Of a stretch of 64,000 nt of DNA, positions 35,324 to 45,127 are shown piece after piece. This stretch comes from Oceanospirillum multiglobuliferum (GTDB lineage Bacteria > Pseudomonadota > Gammaproteobacteria > Pseudomonadales > Halomonadaceae): positions 214,883 to 278,882 of the forward strand of contig NZ_FUXG01000002.1 of assembly GCF_900167095.1 (NCBI RefSeq), given 5' to 3'. A program made the translations under genes and the position numbers. Every line of letters begins with the position of its first letter. The first letter of the stretch is position 1. Under the pieces are notes generated by a model. The model saw nothing but the letters and a program-made list of their open reading frames with translations, was not told the DNA's origin and did not search any database.

Positions 35324-37243
35324 ATGTTATCCCAGCCGATTGAAAGCATACTGCGTACCACTGCGCCCTCTACCTTGACCGATATTATTTTAGTCTTTCT
35401 TGCAATTACTTTTGTATTGGCGCTTATTTTTAGAAAGGCAAATAAGTGTCATGGATTTACACAATATACTCCAACATTTCTAACCACCTTAGGCATTTTA
35501 GGTACTTTTGCGGGCATTATTGCTGGTTTGCTTGGTTTTGATGTTGATCATATTGATCAAAGTATTGGCTATTTGTTGGAAGGTTTAAAAACGGCCTTCC
35601 TTACCAGCCTTGTTGGTATGACACTATCCATTCTATACAAGCTAGTGGATGCCACTGGTTGGATTTCTCCTGATACACCTAGTGGTATTGATGAAGAGGA
35701 GGTGGGCGCATTTGAGCTGTTACTTGAGCTAAAAAAACAGTCTGATCATGTTGTTAGTCTTAAGGAAGCCATTGGTGGTGATAGCGATACCAGTTTAGTT
35801 GGGCAACTGCGTCAATTACGTTTAGACCTTACTGATCAGCACAAAGCAATACTCAGTACGCTCACAGATGATAGTGGTGACAGCTTAAAGGGGCAGGTAA
35901 CCCTGCTCAGGTCGGACATAGCCTCGCAGCATAGAAACACCCTTGCCGTTATTGAGCCAATTCCTTATGCCCTTACTGCCATTAACGAGGCTGCGCAAAC
36001 ACAACAGAAAAACTTTTCAGAGTTCCAAGATCGGCTATGGGTCAACCTACAAAATTTCGCTGATATGCTTTCAAAATCTGCAACAGAGCAGGTTATTAAT
36101 GCCCTTAAAGAGGTGATCAGTGATTTTAATAACAATCTAATTGAGCAGTTCGGCGAGAACTTCAAACAGCTTAATGCTGCGGTTTTAGAACTGGTGCAAT
36201 GGCAAGAAAACTATAAGCAGCAACTAGCCGAAATGTCTGTTCAGTATCAGCAAGGTGTGAGTGCGATTACTCAAACAGAACAGGCTGTAAGCCATATCAG
36301 TGTGGAGTCTAAAGCGATTCCTGAAAACATGGCTGCATTGAAAGTGGTAATGGAAGTCAATCAACACCAAATTGAAGTTCTTAAACAACACCTTGATGCT
36401 TTTCGAGAGATTAGAGATCGAGCGGTTGAAGCTGTACCAGAAATACGAGCACAAATAGATCTGGCTGTTGAGGGGATGAAACACGCGACAGTTTCAATCA
36501 CAGAAGGTATGGCGGATACAAGTCAGACTCTCACCAGTAGCCTTAAAACCGCTAGCGAATCTGTTTTAGTCGGCATCACTGGTGCAGCGAATACGCTATC
36601 TGAGGGTATTCTGCAAAGTACCACGTCACTGCAAGAATCTGTTGCCAATAGTGCAACCTCAATGACCGATAGCGTAGGACAAAGTAGCAAAATATTAACG
36701 GATGGCCTTAAAACTGCTGGCGAATCTATGGTGATGGATGTCACAGGTGCTGCTAATGAAATGCGTATCGGTATACTTGATAGTTCAGAATCACTTGAAA
36801 AAGCAGTGATAAATAGTGCGACTGAACTTGTTATCAACTCAGAAAAAGCGAATAAAGAACTGATTAATAGTGCTGATCTGATTGCCGAAAACAACCAAAA
36901 AACTAGGACTATGTTCAACGAATCACAGGCAGAAATTGCGGCTATTTTCCGTAGCCTTGTTTTTGAGCTAACAACCGACAATCAAAAGCTGCATGAGACA
37001 TTTAGTCAAACGTCGCAGGCGTTGATAACTGAAACAGACCGTGTGCGCTTAAAGTTTGAGCAACATCTAGACGCAATGCGTAATGAAATGATGATTGCTT
37101 TTAAAGAACAAGCTGAACAACAGATGCTGGAACACCAGCGAGTATTAAAAGGTGTAAGCCAACATGCCGATGAGGCATTAAAAGACACCGCTGAAGCGGT
37201 ACAAAAACAAGTTCGAATGCTAGATGAAGCATTGAACCACTAG
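35324..37243 (+). CDS. zorA: ZorA-like MotA/ExbB-family protein with premature stop
   Basis: The stator-like subunit of a Zorya-type defence system. The 639-residue product has membrane helices at about 19-36, 50-68 and 86-106 in a MotA/TolQ/ExbB arrangement (TTLGILGTFAGIIAGL, then LKTAFLTSLVGM), then a long helical cytoplasmic tail with a 55-residue tandem repeat. It ends at TAG 37241-37243, but the same frame continues 40 codons to TAA at 37364-37366, two bases before zorB, and the tail (LNAVMNDMGKALASITGKF, then TDDYQKLITAMHKV) looks like a normal ZorA C-terminus. The original gene was therefore probably 680 codons. Truncation may weaken it; amber readthrough or a base error are alternatives. 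Confidence 0.85.
   Translation: MLSQPIESILRTTAPSTLTDIILVFLAITFVLALIFRKANKCHGFTQYTPTFLTTLGILGTFAGIIAGLLGFDVDHIDQSIGYLLEGLKTAFLTSLVGMTLSILYKLVDATGWISPDTPSGIDEEEVGAFELLLELKKQSDHVVSLKEAIGGDSDTSLVGQLRQLRLDLTDQHKAILSTLTDDSGDSLKGQVTLLRSDIASQHRNTLAVIEPIPYALTAINEAAQTQQKNFSEFQDRLWVNLQNFADMLSKSATEQVINALKEVISDFNNNLIEQFGENFKQLNAAVLELVQWQENYKQQLAEMSVQYQQGVSAITQTEQAVSHISVESKAIPENMAALKVVMEVNQHQIEVLKQHLDAFREIRDRAVEAVPEIRAQIDLAVEGMKHATVSITEGMADTSQTLTSSLKTASESVLVGITGAANTLSEGILQSTTSLQESVANSATSMTDSVGQSSKILTDGLKTAGESMVMDVTGAANEMRIGILDSSESLEKAVINSATELVINSEKANKELINSADLIAENNQKTRTMFNESQAEIAAIFRSLVFELTTDNQKLHETFSQTSQALITETDRVRLKFEQHLDAMRNEMMIAFKEQAEQQMLEHQRVLKGVSQHADEALKDTAEAVQKQVRMLDEALNH
36530..36859 (+). repeat. 55-codon tandem repeat in the zorA tail
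   Basis: Two adjacent 165-bp units (36530-36694 and 36695-36859) encode related segments, LKTASESVLVGITGAAN with GILQSTTSLQESVANSAT, and LKTAGESMVMDVTGAAN with GILDSSESLEKAVINSAT. It lengthens the cytoplasmic tail, which in Zorya is thought to carry the signal from the membrane to effectors. Confidence 0.75.
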
Positions 37244-37368
37244 CTGAATGCGGTGATGAATGATATGGGTAAAGCACTAGCAAGCATTACAGGCAAATTT
37301 ACTGATGATTACCAAAAACTAATTACCGCAATGCATAAAGTAACCCGTATGCATGGGGATAATTAATT

Positions 37369-38076
37369 ATGAGCCACTTATTTAGGCCAAAAAAGTCAGA
37401 GCAAGAGGAGTCTCATTGGCTATCCGTCTCTGACCTTATGGCAGGTTTGATGATGGTTTTCTTATTTATTGCCATTGCGCTCATGCGTAGTGCTTTTATT
37501 GAGCGCGATAAAATTAAAGAGGTCGCAGTTGCCTATCAAGAAAATCAGGTCGCCATTTATGAACAACTAATGCAAGAGTTTGAAAAAGATCTAAGCCGCT
37601 GGGATGCAGTAATTGATCAAGAGTCTTTAACCTTCACCTTTCAATCTCCAGATGTACTATTTGCCCAAGGTAAAATAGATTTAAACCAGAAATATAAAGC
37701 GCTGTTATCAGAGTTTTTCCCTCGTTATATGGCGGTGCTGTCTAAGTTTTCTGGTTCAATCAATGAAGTGCGTATTGAAGGGCACACCAGCAGTATTTGG
37801 AATCGCTATTCTAACGACACAGATGCTTACTTCCTTAACATGGAATTGTCCCAAGGCCGTACACGAAGTGTACTTGCTTACGTCTATCAATTGGGTGATG
37901 CCTCACCCTACAGTAGTTGGATTAAACGCCATTTCGCCGCTGTTGGTTTGTCCTCATCTCGACCTGTTCTAGATGAAAATGGACAAGAGATAAAGTCACG
38001 TTCAAGACGAGTGACTTTTCGTGTCATCACTAATGCAGATATTCAAATGCGCCAGATTTTGGAGCTGAATAAGTGA
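37369..38076 (+). CDS. zorB: ZorB-like MotB/OmpA-family protein
   Basis: Partner of ZorA: one N-terminal helix (about 21-41) preceded by the ZorB-type motif WLSVSDLMAGLMMVFLF, whose Asp22 corresponds to the proton-binding Asp of MotB, then an OmpA-like peptidoglycan-binding domain (VRIEGHTSS near 140, NMELSQGRTRSVLAYV near 165, SRRVTFRVI at the end). 235 residues. It starts 2 bp after the original end of zorA and overlaps the HNH gene by 4 bp (GTGA), so the three form one operon. Confidence 0.88.
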   Translation: MSHLFRPKKSEQEESHWLSVSDLMAGLMMVFLFIAIALMRSAFIERDKIKEVAVAYQENQVAIYEQLMQEFEKDLSRWDAVIDQESLTFTFQSPDVLFAQGKIDLNQKYKALLSEFFPRYMAVLSKFSGSINEVRIEGHTSSIWNRYSNDTDAYFLNMELSQGRTRSVLAYVYQLGDASPYSSWIKRHFAAVGLSSSRPVLDENGQEIKSRSRRVTFRVITNADIQMRQILELNK

Positions 38077-39173
38077 AGTTAAAAGCAGATTTTTCCGCAT
38101 TATGGCAAAACGTCAAAAAAATGGGTGAATATGAAGCAGACTTCGATATTGATATGAGTAGCGCATCTGACCTAAAGCTGGATCAAGAGCTATCAAGCAC
38201 TGCTGGTCTTGATATTACACTTGATGATCTTAGCACTCAAAATGGTGTTCTCAGTGTTCGTGGGCGTCAGGTTTTACTCTTTATTCCTGATCATGGCGGT
38301 AATATTGAGGCTGTTATTAGCGGCCAGAATATTGGTAATAGGTTCCATGTTGCGGACTGCTCTACTCTTGACAAAATGCGTAGACAAAATCGCTTTGATC
38401 GCTACAAGGCCACTTACAATACCAGTGGTAAGTTTGAGATTTTTGGAACCTCTTATTACGGAGGGTCTAACCGTACCGCTGAAGTAGAATTGGCAGTGTG
38501 TAAAAACTGCCTTAACTATCTGAACTACAATGGTTATCGACAAGACAGAGATAGAGTTTTCAGTAAGTTCAGCATTGCAGAGTTTTTATCCACATATAGC
38601 ACTCTGTTTAAATCTATGCCTGACCGCCCCGCAATGATTGATGAGGGAGGTTACAGTGATGATTGGTCTCAAATATCGGCAAACTATCGACGATTGAAAA
38701 ATTACCAATGTGAGTCTTGTCTCGTAATACTAACGAATAATAAAGGCTTGTTACACACTCATCACATCAATGGCAATAAGCGCCAAAACAGCACTGATAA
38801 TTTGATGTCGCTTTGTATTGACTGCCACAGAAAGCAGCCAAAACATGAATATATGCGTGTTAAACATAACGATATGCTACAGATCAATAAGCTAAGAAAA
38901 GAGCAAGGGCTTATCCATAATCGAAATTGGACTGAGGTACGCAAAATGGCTGATAAGGCATTTGAAGGCTTGCTATATCAGTATGAAAGCGCGGGAAAAG
39001 CCATGCCTGTAGTGCATTACGATCTTATGTCATCTGCAAATGAATATATCACGACACTAGACTTAGCATGGCCTAAGCATAAGCTAGGTATCTCAGTTAA
39101 CGATTTAGCAACTGAGAAAGCTAAAAGTTTAGGATGGAAAGTATTAAGCATAGGAGAGGCTCTTAGAGCTTAA
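38073..39173 (+). CDS. HNH endonuclease, ZorE-like effector
   Basis: Predicted nuclease effector of the Zorya-like operon. The 366-residue protein has an N-terminal region with no recognised fold and a C-terminal HNH domain with zinc ligands C213/C216 (CESC) and C248/C251 (CIDCH), and the catalytic His pair H230/H231 in HTHHINGNKRQNSTDNL. The start is GTG, overlapping the zorB stop. Type II Zorya is ZorA-ZorB-ZorE with an HNH-domain ZorE, which fits. Whether it is a true ZorE or a different HNH effector needs a profile search. Confidence 0.8.
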   Translation: MKLKADFSALWQNVKKMGEYEADFDIDMSSASDLKLDQELSSTAGLDITLDDLSTQNGVLSVRGRQVLLFIPDHGGNIEAVISGQNIGNRFHVADCSTLDKMRRQNRFDRYKATYNTSGKFEIFGTSYYGGSNRTAEVELAVCKNCLNYLNYNGYRQDRDRVFSKFSIAEFLSTYSTLFKSMPDRPAMIDEGGYSDDWSQISANYRRLKNYQCESCLVILTNNKGLLHTHHINGNKRQNSTDNLMSLCIDCHRKQPKHEYMRVKHNDMLQINKLRKEQGLIHNRNWTEVRKMADKAFEGLLYQYESAGKAMPVVHYDLMSSANEYITTLDLAWPKHKLGISVNDLATEKAKSLGWKVLSIGEALRA

Positions 39174-39212
39174 TGACTAACTCATAGATAAGTGCTATGA
39201 ACACACTCTGTC

Positions 39213-40076
39213 CTATGCCTCCAATAACTGAATCAAGGCTTTGCCCGCATTCGATAAGGTACGTTCTTTGTGATAGAGATAACCTAGAGGGCGGGTCAGT
39301 TGCACTTCAGGTAGTTCGAGCACTTGCATACTGTCATCGGTGAGGATTTCAGGCAGTAAGCTCCAACCTAACCCAATCGACACCATCATTTTTAAGGTTT
39401 CCATATAGTTGGTCGACAGCGCCACTTGTAGCTGCAAGCCTTTTTTGGCAAATGCCGTTTCCACAATGCCACGGGTAAAGGTTTGAAAGCCCGGCAAAAC
39501 CGCATCGTAATCGGTTAAGGTCTCAAGGCTGATTTTTTTAAGCTTGGTCAGCGGATGATCTTTTGCCACGACTAGCTTCAATTTGTCCTCCCAAATCGGC
39601 ACCACTTTCAGCATCGGGTGCTGATGGGGTGACAATGTCACCACCGCCAATTCTAAACGCCCCTGCTGAATTCCTTCGTAAGCCTGTTCGGAATCTAAAA
39701 AGCGCATATCCAACTTCACCTGTGGATAGTCCTGCGTGAAGCTTTTCAAAATCGGCGGTAAACGGTGTAGGCCAATATGATGACTGGTGCCCAGCACCAA
39801 CGAACCAGCGATTTCACCATTCAGGTTATTGAGCATCCGGCGTGTGTCCTCCAATTCCACCAGTACTTTTTGCGCCCTTGGCATTAAGGCTTGTCCGGCT
39901 TCGGTCAGATGGGTTTGTCGGCCAATTCGGTCTAAAAGTTGTACGCCTAACTGCTGCTCTAAATTGGCGATACGTTTTGAGATAGCAGGCTGGGTTAGAT
40001 GTAGACGCTCTGCTGCACGGGAAAATGACTGTGTTTCAGCCACGGCAATAAAGGCTTGTAAAGACTGTGTATCCAT
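39213..40076 (-). CDS. LysR-family regulator next to leuC
   Basis: A 287-residue LysR regulator with an N-terminal HTH (SFSRAAERLHLTQPAISKRIANLEQQLG) and a substrate domain. It is divergent from leuC across 164 bp, a pairing seen in Pseudomonas-type genomes, so it may respond to the leucine pathway; this is inference. No clear T-N11-A palindrome was found between the genes. It is convergent with the HNH gene. Confidence 0.9.
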   Translation of the reverse strand: MDTQSLQAFIAVAETQSFSRAAERLHLTQPAISKRIANLEQQLGVQLLDRIGRQTHLTEAGQALMPRAQKVLVELEDTRRMLNNLNGEIAGSLVLGTSHHIGLHRLPPILKSFTQDYPQVKLDMRFLDSEQAYEGIQQGRLELAVVTLSPHQHPMLKVVPIWEDKLKLVVAKDHPLTKLKKISLETLTDYDAVLPGFQTFTRGIVETAFAKKGLQLQVALSTNYMETLKMMVSIGLGWSLLPEILTDDSMQVLELPEVQLTRPLGYLYHKERTLSNAGKALIQLLEA

Positions 40077-40240
40077 CAGGCGAATCTCATCTATTGATAT
40101 AGGACAAGCTTAGATCGAGTGATAACTAAATGGAATCTAATCAATAAAAAATATGAATTTGTGTTATCGAACTTCAAACCCTACACTGGCTGCAACACCC
40201 GTAAGAGGTGAAATAATTTTAAATGATGAGGAGCTAAGCA

Positions 40241-41680
40241 ATGGCTGGCAAAACCCTGTATGACAAGTTGTGGGATGCCCACTTGGTACAAGAGCGCGAT
40301 GATGGCACGGCGTTAATCTATATCGACCGTCAACTGCTGCATGAAGTGACCTCGCCGCAGGCGTTTGAAGGCTTAAAGCTGGCTAATCGTAAGCCTTGGC
40401 GCTTAGATGCCAACTTGGCGACCCCTGATCATAACGTGCCTACCACTCTTGAAGAGCGTAAAGCAGGTAACGATGGTATTGAAGATCCTGTGTCAAAAAT
40501 CCAAGTGGTGACACTGGATGAGAACTGCGATCACTTTGGCATTACCGAATTCAAAATCAACGACATTCGCCAAGGTATTGTTCACGTGGTTGGCCCAGAG
40601 CAAGGTGCAACTTTGCCGGGGATGACCGTTGTGTGTGGTGACTCTCACACGGCCACTCATGGTGCTTTTGGTGCGTTGGCACACGGTATTGGCACGTCTG
40701 AAGTTGAGCACGTATTGGCGACGCAATGCTTAATCCAGCGCAAAATGAAAAACATGCTGGTGAAAGTGAACGGCAAGCTGGGCAAAGGCATTACGGGTAA
40801 AGATATCGTGTTGGCCGTGATTGGCAAAATCGGTACAGCAGGTGGTAACGGCTACGCCATTGAGTTTGGTGGTGAAGCGATTCAAGCCCTGTCGATGGAA
40901 GGTCGTATGACCATCTGCAACATGGCGATTGAAGCGGGTGCGCGAGTTGGTTTAGTGGCGGTTGACCAAAACACCATCGACTATGTGAAAGGTCGTCCAT
41001 TTGCGCCTAAAGGCGATCAGTGGGCGATGGCGGTTGCTCAGTGGCAAGATCTGCACTCGGATGCCGATGCGGTATTTGATGCCGTAGTTGAGTTAGAAGC
41101 CGCAGATATTGAACCACAAGTGACTTGGGGTAACTCGCCAGAGATGGTGGTATCGGTTAACGCACAAGTGCCAAGTCCAGCTGATCAAACCGATGAAAAT
41201 CAGAAGAAAGCCTACACCCGCGCCTTAGAGTACATGGGATTAAACGCAGGCCAAGCGATCAAAGATATCAAGCTAGATCGCGTCTTTATCGGTTCTTGCA
41301 CCAACTCGCGCATTGAAGACCTGCGAGAAGCAGCAGCAGTAGCGCGTGGCAAAACAGTAGCCGCTAACGTGAAGCAGGCTTTGGTGGTGCCGGGTTCTGG
41401 CTTGGTAAAACAGCAAGCAGAGGCGGAAGGTTTAGATAAAATCTTTATCGCAGCAGGTTTTGAGTGGCGCGAGCCGGGTTGCTCTATGTGTTTGGCGATG
41501 AATGCTGACAAATTAGGTGCAGGTGAACACTGTGCTTCAACTTCAAACCGTAACTTTGAAGGTCGTCAGGGCTTTGGTGGTCGTACCCACTTGGTGAGTC
41601 CGGGCATGGCGGCTGCGGCAGCAATCGCAGGCCACTTTGTTGATGTTCGTGATGTTTTAAACGCTGACGCTGCTCACTAA
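40241..41680 (+). CDS. leuC: 3-isopropylmalate dehydratase large subunit
   Basis: With LeuD, isomerises 2-isopropylmalate to 3-isopropylmalate in leucine synthesis. The 479-residue protein has the iron-sulfur ligands Cys in [14 protein letters not shown] and the pair in [12 protein letters not shown], plus [17 protein letters not shown] near residue 128. It is followed 14 bp later by leuD. GAGGAG precedes the start. Confidence 0.98.
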   Translation: MAGKTLYDKLWDAHLVQERDDGTALIYIDRQLLHEVTSPQAFEGLKLANRKPWRLDANLATPDHNVPTTLEERKAGNDGIEDPVSKIQVVTLDENCDHFGITEFKINDIRQGIVHVVGPEQGATLPGMTVVCGDSHTATHGAFGALAHGIGTSEVEHVLATQCLIQRKMKNMLVKVNGKLGKGITGKDIVLAVIGKIGTAGGNGYAIEFGGEAIQALSMEGRMTICNMAIEAGARVGLVAVDQNTIDYVKGRPFAPKGDQWAMAVAQWQDLHSDADAVFDAVVELEAADIEPQVTWGNSPEMVVSVNAQVPSPADQTDENQKKAYTRALEYMGLNAGQAIKDIKLDRVFIGSCTNSRIEDLREAAAVARGKTVAANVKQALVVPGSGLVKQQAEAEGLDKIFIAAGFEWREPGCSMCLAMNADKLGAGEHCASTSNRNFEGRQGFGGRTHLVSPGMAAAAAIAGHFVDVRDVLNADAAH

Positions 41681-41694
41681 ACCGGAGGCTAGAA

Positions 41695-42333
41695 ATGGAT
41701 AAGTTTACTCAGTTACAAGGTTTGGTTGCCCCAATGGACCGAGCCAATGTCGACACCGACATGATCATTCCAAAGCAGTTTTTGAAGTCGATCAAGCGTT
41801 CAGGCTTTGGCCCGAACCTGTTTGATGAGCTGCGTTATTTAGATGAAGGTCAGCCGGATCAAGACTGCTCAGGTCGTCCGCTAAACCCTGATTTCGTTTT
41901 GAACCAAGCGCGTTACCAAGGGGCTTCAGTGTTGCTGGCGCGCCAAAACTTTGGCTGTGGCTCTTCCCGTGAGCACGCGCCTTGGGCGTTGTTGGATTTT
42001 GGTTTCCGCTGTGTGATTGCACCAAGCTATGCGGATATTTTCTACAACAACTGCTTTAAAAACGGCATTCTGCCAATCGTATTAGACGAAGCGATTGTTG
42101 ACAGCTTATTTAAAGAAACTGAAGCCGCAGAAGGTTATCAGTTGACCGTTGATCTGGAGGCCAAAGTGATTCGCACGCCAGCAGGTCGTGAGATCGCATT
42201 TGATGTCGATGATTTCCGTCGTCATTGCCTGTTGAATGGTTTAGATGATATCGGCTTAACGCTAGAAAATGCGGAACAGATCAAGTCGTATGAAGCCAAC
42301 CGTAAGGCACAATCGCCTTGGTTGTTCAGCTAA
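41695..42333 (+). CDS. leuD: 3-isopropylmalate dehydratase small subunit
   Basis: The 212-residue swivelling subunit of isopropylmalate isomerase. Family segments seen: [17 protein letters not shown] near residue 16 and [17 protein letters not shown] near 83. It lies between leuC and leuB, with CCGGAGG upstream. Confidence 0.97.
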   Translation: MDKFTQLQGLVAPMDRANVDTDMIIPKQFLKSIKRSGFGPNLFDELRYLDEGQPDQDCSGRPLNPDFVLNQARYQGASVLLARQNFGCGSSREHAPWALLDFGFRCVIAPSYADIFYNNCFKNGILPIVLDEAIVDSLFKETEAAEGYQLTVDLEAKVIRTPAGREIAFDVDDFRRHCLLNGLDDIGLTLENAEQIKSYEANRKAQSPWLFS

Positions 42334-42383
42334 GCTGCATTGAATTTTGAAGATAACTGATTGTAAATGAGATGGATTGTGTG

Positions 42384-43445
42384 ATGACTAAAAAAGTATT
42401 GGTGTTACCGGGTGACGGCATCGGCTCAGAGATCATTAAAGAAGCGGTAAAAGTATTAGGCGCGCTGAATCTGGACATCGAAATTGATGCGGCCTTGATC
42501 GGTGGTGCGGCTGTGGACGCCACGGGCGAGCCTCTACCTGCTGTTACACTAGAAAAAGCTCAGGCTGCTGATGCAATTCTATTGGGTGCCGTGGGCGGCC
42601 CTAAGTGGGATGCTAACCCAATGGAGAAACGTCCAGAGAAAGGCTTGTTGGCGATTCGTTCTAAACTGGGTCTGTTTGCCAACCTGCGTCCTGCGATTCT
42701 TTATCCACAACTGGCAGAGGTTTCAAGCTTAAAGCCTGAGATTGTGGCGGGTCTGGATATTCTGATCGTACGTGAGCTGACTGGCGGTATTTACTTCGGT
42801 CAACCTCGTGGTATCCGTACGCTGGAAAACGGTGATCGTGAAGGTTTCAACACCTATGTGTACAACGAAACTGAAATTCGTCGAATTGGTCGTCAAGCTT
42901 TTGAAGCGGCTCAGAAACGCAACAAGCGCCTATGCTCTATCGACAAATCCAACGTACTGGAAGTGACAGTGCTGTGGAAAGAGGTGATGACCGAGCTGGC
43001 AAAAGAATACCCAGATGTTGAGCTGTCGCACATGCTGGTTGATAACGCGGCGATGCAATTGGTGAAAGCACCTAAGCAATTCGACGTACTGGTAACAGGG
43101 AACATGTTTGGCGATATCCTGTCGGATGAAGCGGCAATGTTAACAGGTTCTATCGGTATGCTGCCTTCTGCGTCTCTGGACGAAAATGGTAAAGGCATGT
43201 ACGAGCCTTGCCATGGTTCAGCGCCTGATATTGCAGGTCAAAACCTAGCTAACCCATTGGCTACTATTTTGTCTGTTGCAATGATGTTACGTTATTCACT
43301 GAACGAAGAAGCGGCAGCGGCACGTATTGAAGCTGCGGTAGAAAAAGTGCTCGATCAAGGTCTGCGTACTGGCGATATTATGTCAGCAGGTTGCACTCAG
43401 ATTGGTACTGAAGCGATGGGCGATGCTGTAGTTGCAGCATTGTAA
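42384..43445 (+). CDS. leuB: 3-isopropylmalate dehydrogenase
   Basis: NAD-dependent oxidative decarboxylation of 3-isopropylmalate, the last pathway-specific step to leucine. The 353-residue protein starts [17 protein letters not shown] and has [14 protein letters not shown] and DKSNVLEVT, both typical. The ATG at 42384 is chosen to fit the family N-terminus; an ATG four codons upstream is also possible. A terminator follows. Confidence 0.97.
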   Translation: MTKKVLVLPGDGIGSEIIKEAVKVLGALNLDIEIDAALIGGAAVDATGEPLPAVTLEKAQAADAILLGAVGGPKWDANPMEKRPEKGLLAIRSKLGLFANLRPAILYPQLAEVSSLKPEIVAGLDILIVRELTGGIYFGQPRGIRTLENGDREGFNTYVYNETEIRRIGRQAFEAAQKRNKRLCSIDKSNVLEVTVLWKEVMTELAKEYPDVELSHMLVDNAAMQLVKAPKQFDVLVTGNMFGDILSDEAAMLTGSIGMLPSASLDENGKGMYEPCHGSAPDIAGQNLANPLATILSVAMMLRYSLNEEAAAARIEAAVEKVLDQGLRTGDIMSAGCTQIGTEAMGDAVVAAL

Positions 43446-43465
43446 TTAACCCTCGCCTGTAATCG

Positions 43466-43497
43466 AAAGTGCGTGCATAACTTCGCACGCACTTTTG
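43466..43497 (+). terminator. Terminator after leuB
   Basis: AAAGTGCGTGC / GCACGCACTTT, a perfect 11-bp stem with an 8-nt loop, followed by TTGTGATTTTTT. It separates the leu operon from asd. Confidence 0.85.
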
Positions 43498-43572
43498 TGA
43501 TTTTTTGTCCTTTAAGTGCTTTTATCCACTGTTCTTAAAGGCGATTTTTTAAAGATATCCATAGGTGAACAA

Positions 43573-44688
43573 ATGGCTCTAAAACGTGTAGGTCTAGTTG
43601 GCTGGCGCGGCATGGTAGGTTCCGTACTGATGCAGCGCATGCAGGACGAAGGTGACTTCGCTCACATTGAACCGATCTTCTTTACCACCTCTCAAGCGGG
43701 TCAAGCTGCGCCTGATTTTGGCAAAGCAGCTCCAGCATTAAAAGACGCTACCGATATTGATGAGCTAAAAGCGCTAGACATTATTATCACCTGCCAAGGT
43801 GGTGATTACACCAAAGAGGTTTATCCAAAACTGCGTGCAGCAGGTTGGAATGGCTACTGGATCGATGCGGCCTCGTCTCTGCGCATGGACAAAGAAGCCA
43901 TCATCATTCTTGATCCGGTGAACATGCATGTGATCAAAGATGGTCTGGCAAAAGGGATCAAAACCTATGTCGGCGGTAACTGCACAGTATCCTTGATGCT
44001 AATGGGCTTAGGCGGTCTATTTGAAAACAACTTGGTAGAGTGGATGACCTCTATGACTTACCAAGCGGCTTCAGGTGGCGGTGCACGTCATATGCGCGAA
44101 CTGATCAAGCAGATGGGTATTGTGCATGGTGCAGTTGCAGACCAGTTACACGACTCTTCTGCCATTCTAGATGTTGACCGTTTGGTTGCAGAAACCATTC
44201 GTGGCGACCAAATGCCAATCGACAACTTTGGTGCGCCATTGGCGGGTTCTTTGATTCCTTGGATCGACACTAAGCTGGACAATGGCCAAAGCCGTGAAGA
44301 GTGGAAAGGTTTTGCTGAAACCAACAAGATTTTAGGTCTAAGCGATAGCCCAATCCCGATTGATGGCACTTGTGTACGTATTGGTGCAATGCGCTGCCAC
44401 AGCCAAGCGTTTACCATCAAGCTGAAAAAAGATGTACCGATGGACGAGATCGAAGCGATGATCGCATCGGCCAATGACTGGGTGAAAGTGATTCCTAACG
44501 AGCGTGATATTACAGCCCGTGAATTGACCCCAGCAAAAGTGACTGGCACGCTAAGTATTCCTGTTGGTCGCCTGCGCAAAATGAACCTAGGCAATGAATA
44601 CCTGAACGCTTTCAGCGTGGGTGATCAGTTGTTATGGGGTGCGGCGGAGCCTCTGCGTCGTATGTTGCGTATTCTGCTAGAAGACTAA
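43573..44688 (+). CDS. asd: Aspartate-semialdehyde dehydrogenase
   Basis: Reduces aspartyl phosphate to aspartate semialdehyde, the branch point for lysine, threonine and methionine. The 371-residue protein begins [20 protein letters not shown], has the catalytic Cys in GGNCTVSLM near residue 136 and the His in [16 protein letters not shown] precedes the ATG at 43573; the open frame upstream (43516) does not fit the family. Terminators on both sides make it a single-gene unit. Confidence 0.96.
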   Translation: MALKRVGLVGWRGMVGSVLMQRMQDEGDFAHIEPIFFTTSQAGQAAPDFGKAAPALKDATDIDELKALDIIITCQGGDYTKEVYPKLRAAGWNGYWIDAASSLRMDKEAIIILDPVNMHVIKDGLAKGIKTYVGGNCTVSLMLMGLGGLFENNLVEWMTSMTYQAASGGGARHMRELIKQMGIVHGAVADQLHDSSAILDVDRLVAETIRGDQMPIDNFGAPLAGSLIPWIDTKLDNGQSREEWKGFAETNKILGLSDSPIPIDGTCVRIGAMRCHSQAFTIKLKKDVPMDEIEAMIASANDWVKVIPNERDITARELTPAKVTGTLSIPVGRLRKMNLGNEYLNAFSVGDQLLWGAAEPLRRMLRILLED

Positions 44689-44705
44689 CTCTAGCGCTAC
44701 GGACT

Positions 44706-44731
44706 AAAAAGCCTGCTTCGGCAGGCTTTTT
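44706..44731 (+). terminator. Terminator after asd
   Basis: AAAAAGCCTGC / GCAGGCTTTTT around a TTCG tetraloop, 17 bp beyond the stop. Confidence 0.95.
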
Positions 44732-45127
44732 CCGTTGTGGCGGCAAGCATAAGCCTAGATAATCCAACTGGCTTTAACGGAAGAGCCTTCTTTCACTGCT
44801 TAAAATAGGAGGCAGTAAAGTGGCAAAGCGTCACCACTGAGTTAACACCTTGATTTTGAAATGCTTCTATAGTTCAAACTTCAAATAGTAGTAATATTGG
44901 CTCAAATCTTGCGTTACGACTGCAAAGGTTATAAAAAGCACAACAAAAAGAATGACCTAAACCTAGAAATACTAGGAATGAGTCTTTGATGCTGTGTACA
45001 ATCAGTATAATTATTGATAAAAGTTACTGTCATCAAAGTATCTACTAGTAATAGACCTCGTTATTGTTCTCTATTATTGGTCGGCCGTACTGCCATCGGA
45101 CAGTACAAGAGTTAAGGAATCAGGAAT
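44732..45127 (+). other. fimV upstream region
   Basis: No gene was found. A perfect -10 hexamer TATAAT lies at 45006-45011, with TTGATG at 44986-44991 as a possible but closely spaced (14 bp) -35. An inverted repeat GTACTG / CAGTAC with an 8-nt loop (45087-45106) would form a leader hairpin just before the fimV ribosome site AAGGA. CTAG-rich repeats (CCTAGAAATACTAGG, about 44962-44976) are also present. Confidence 0.4.
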
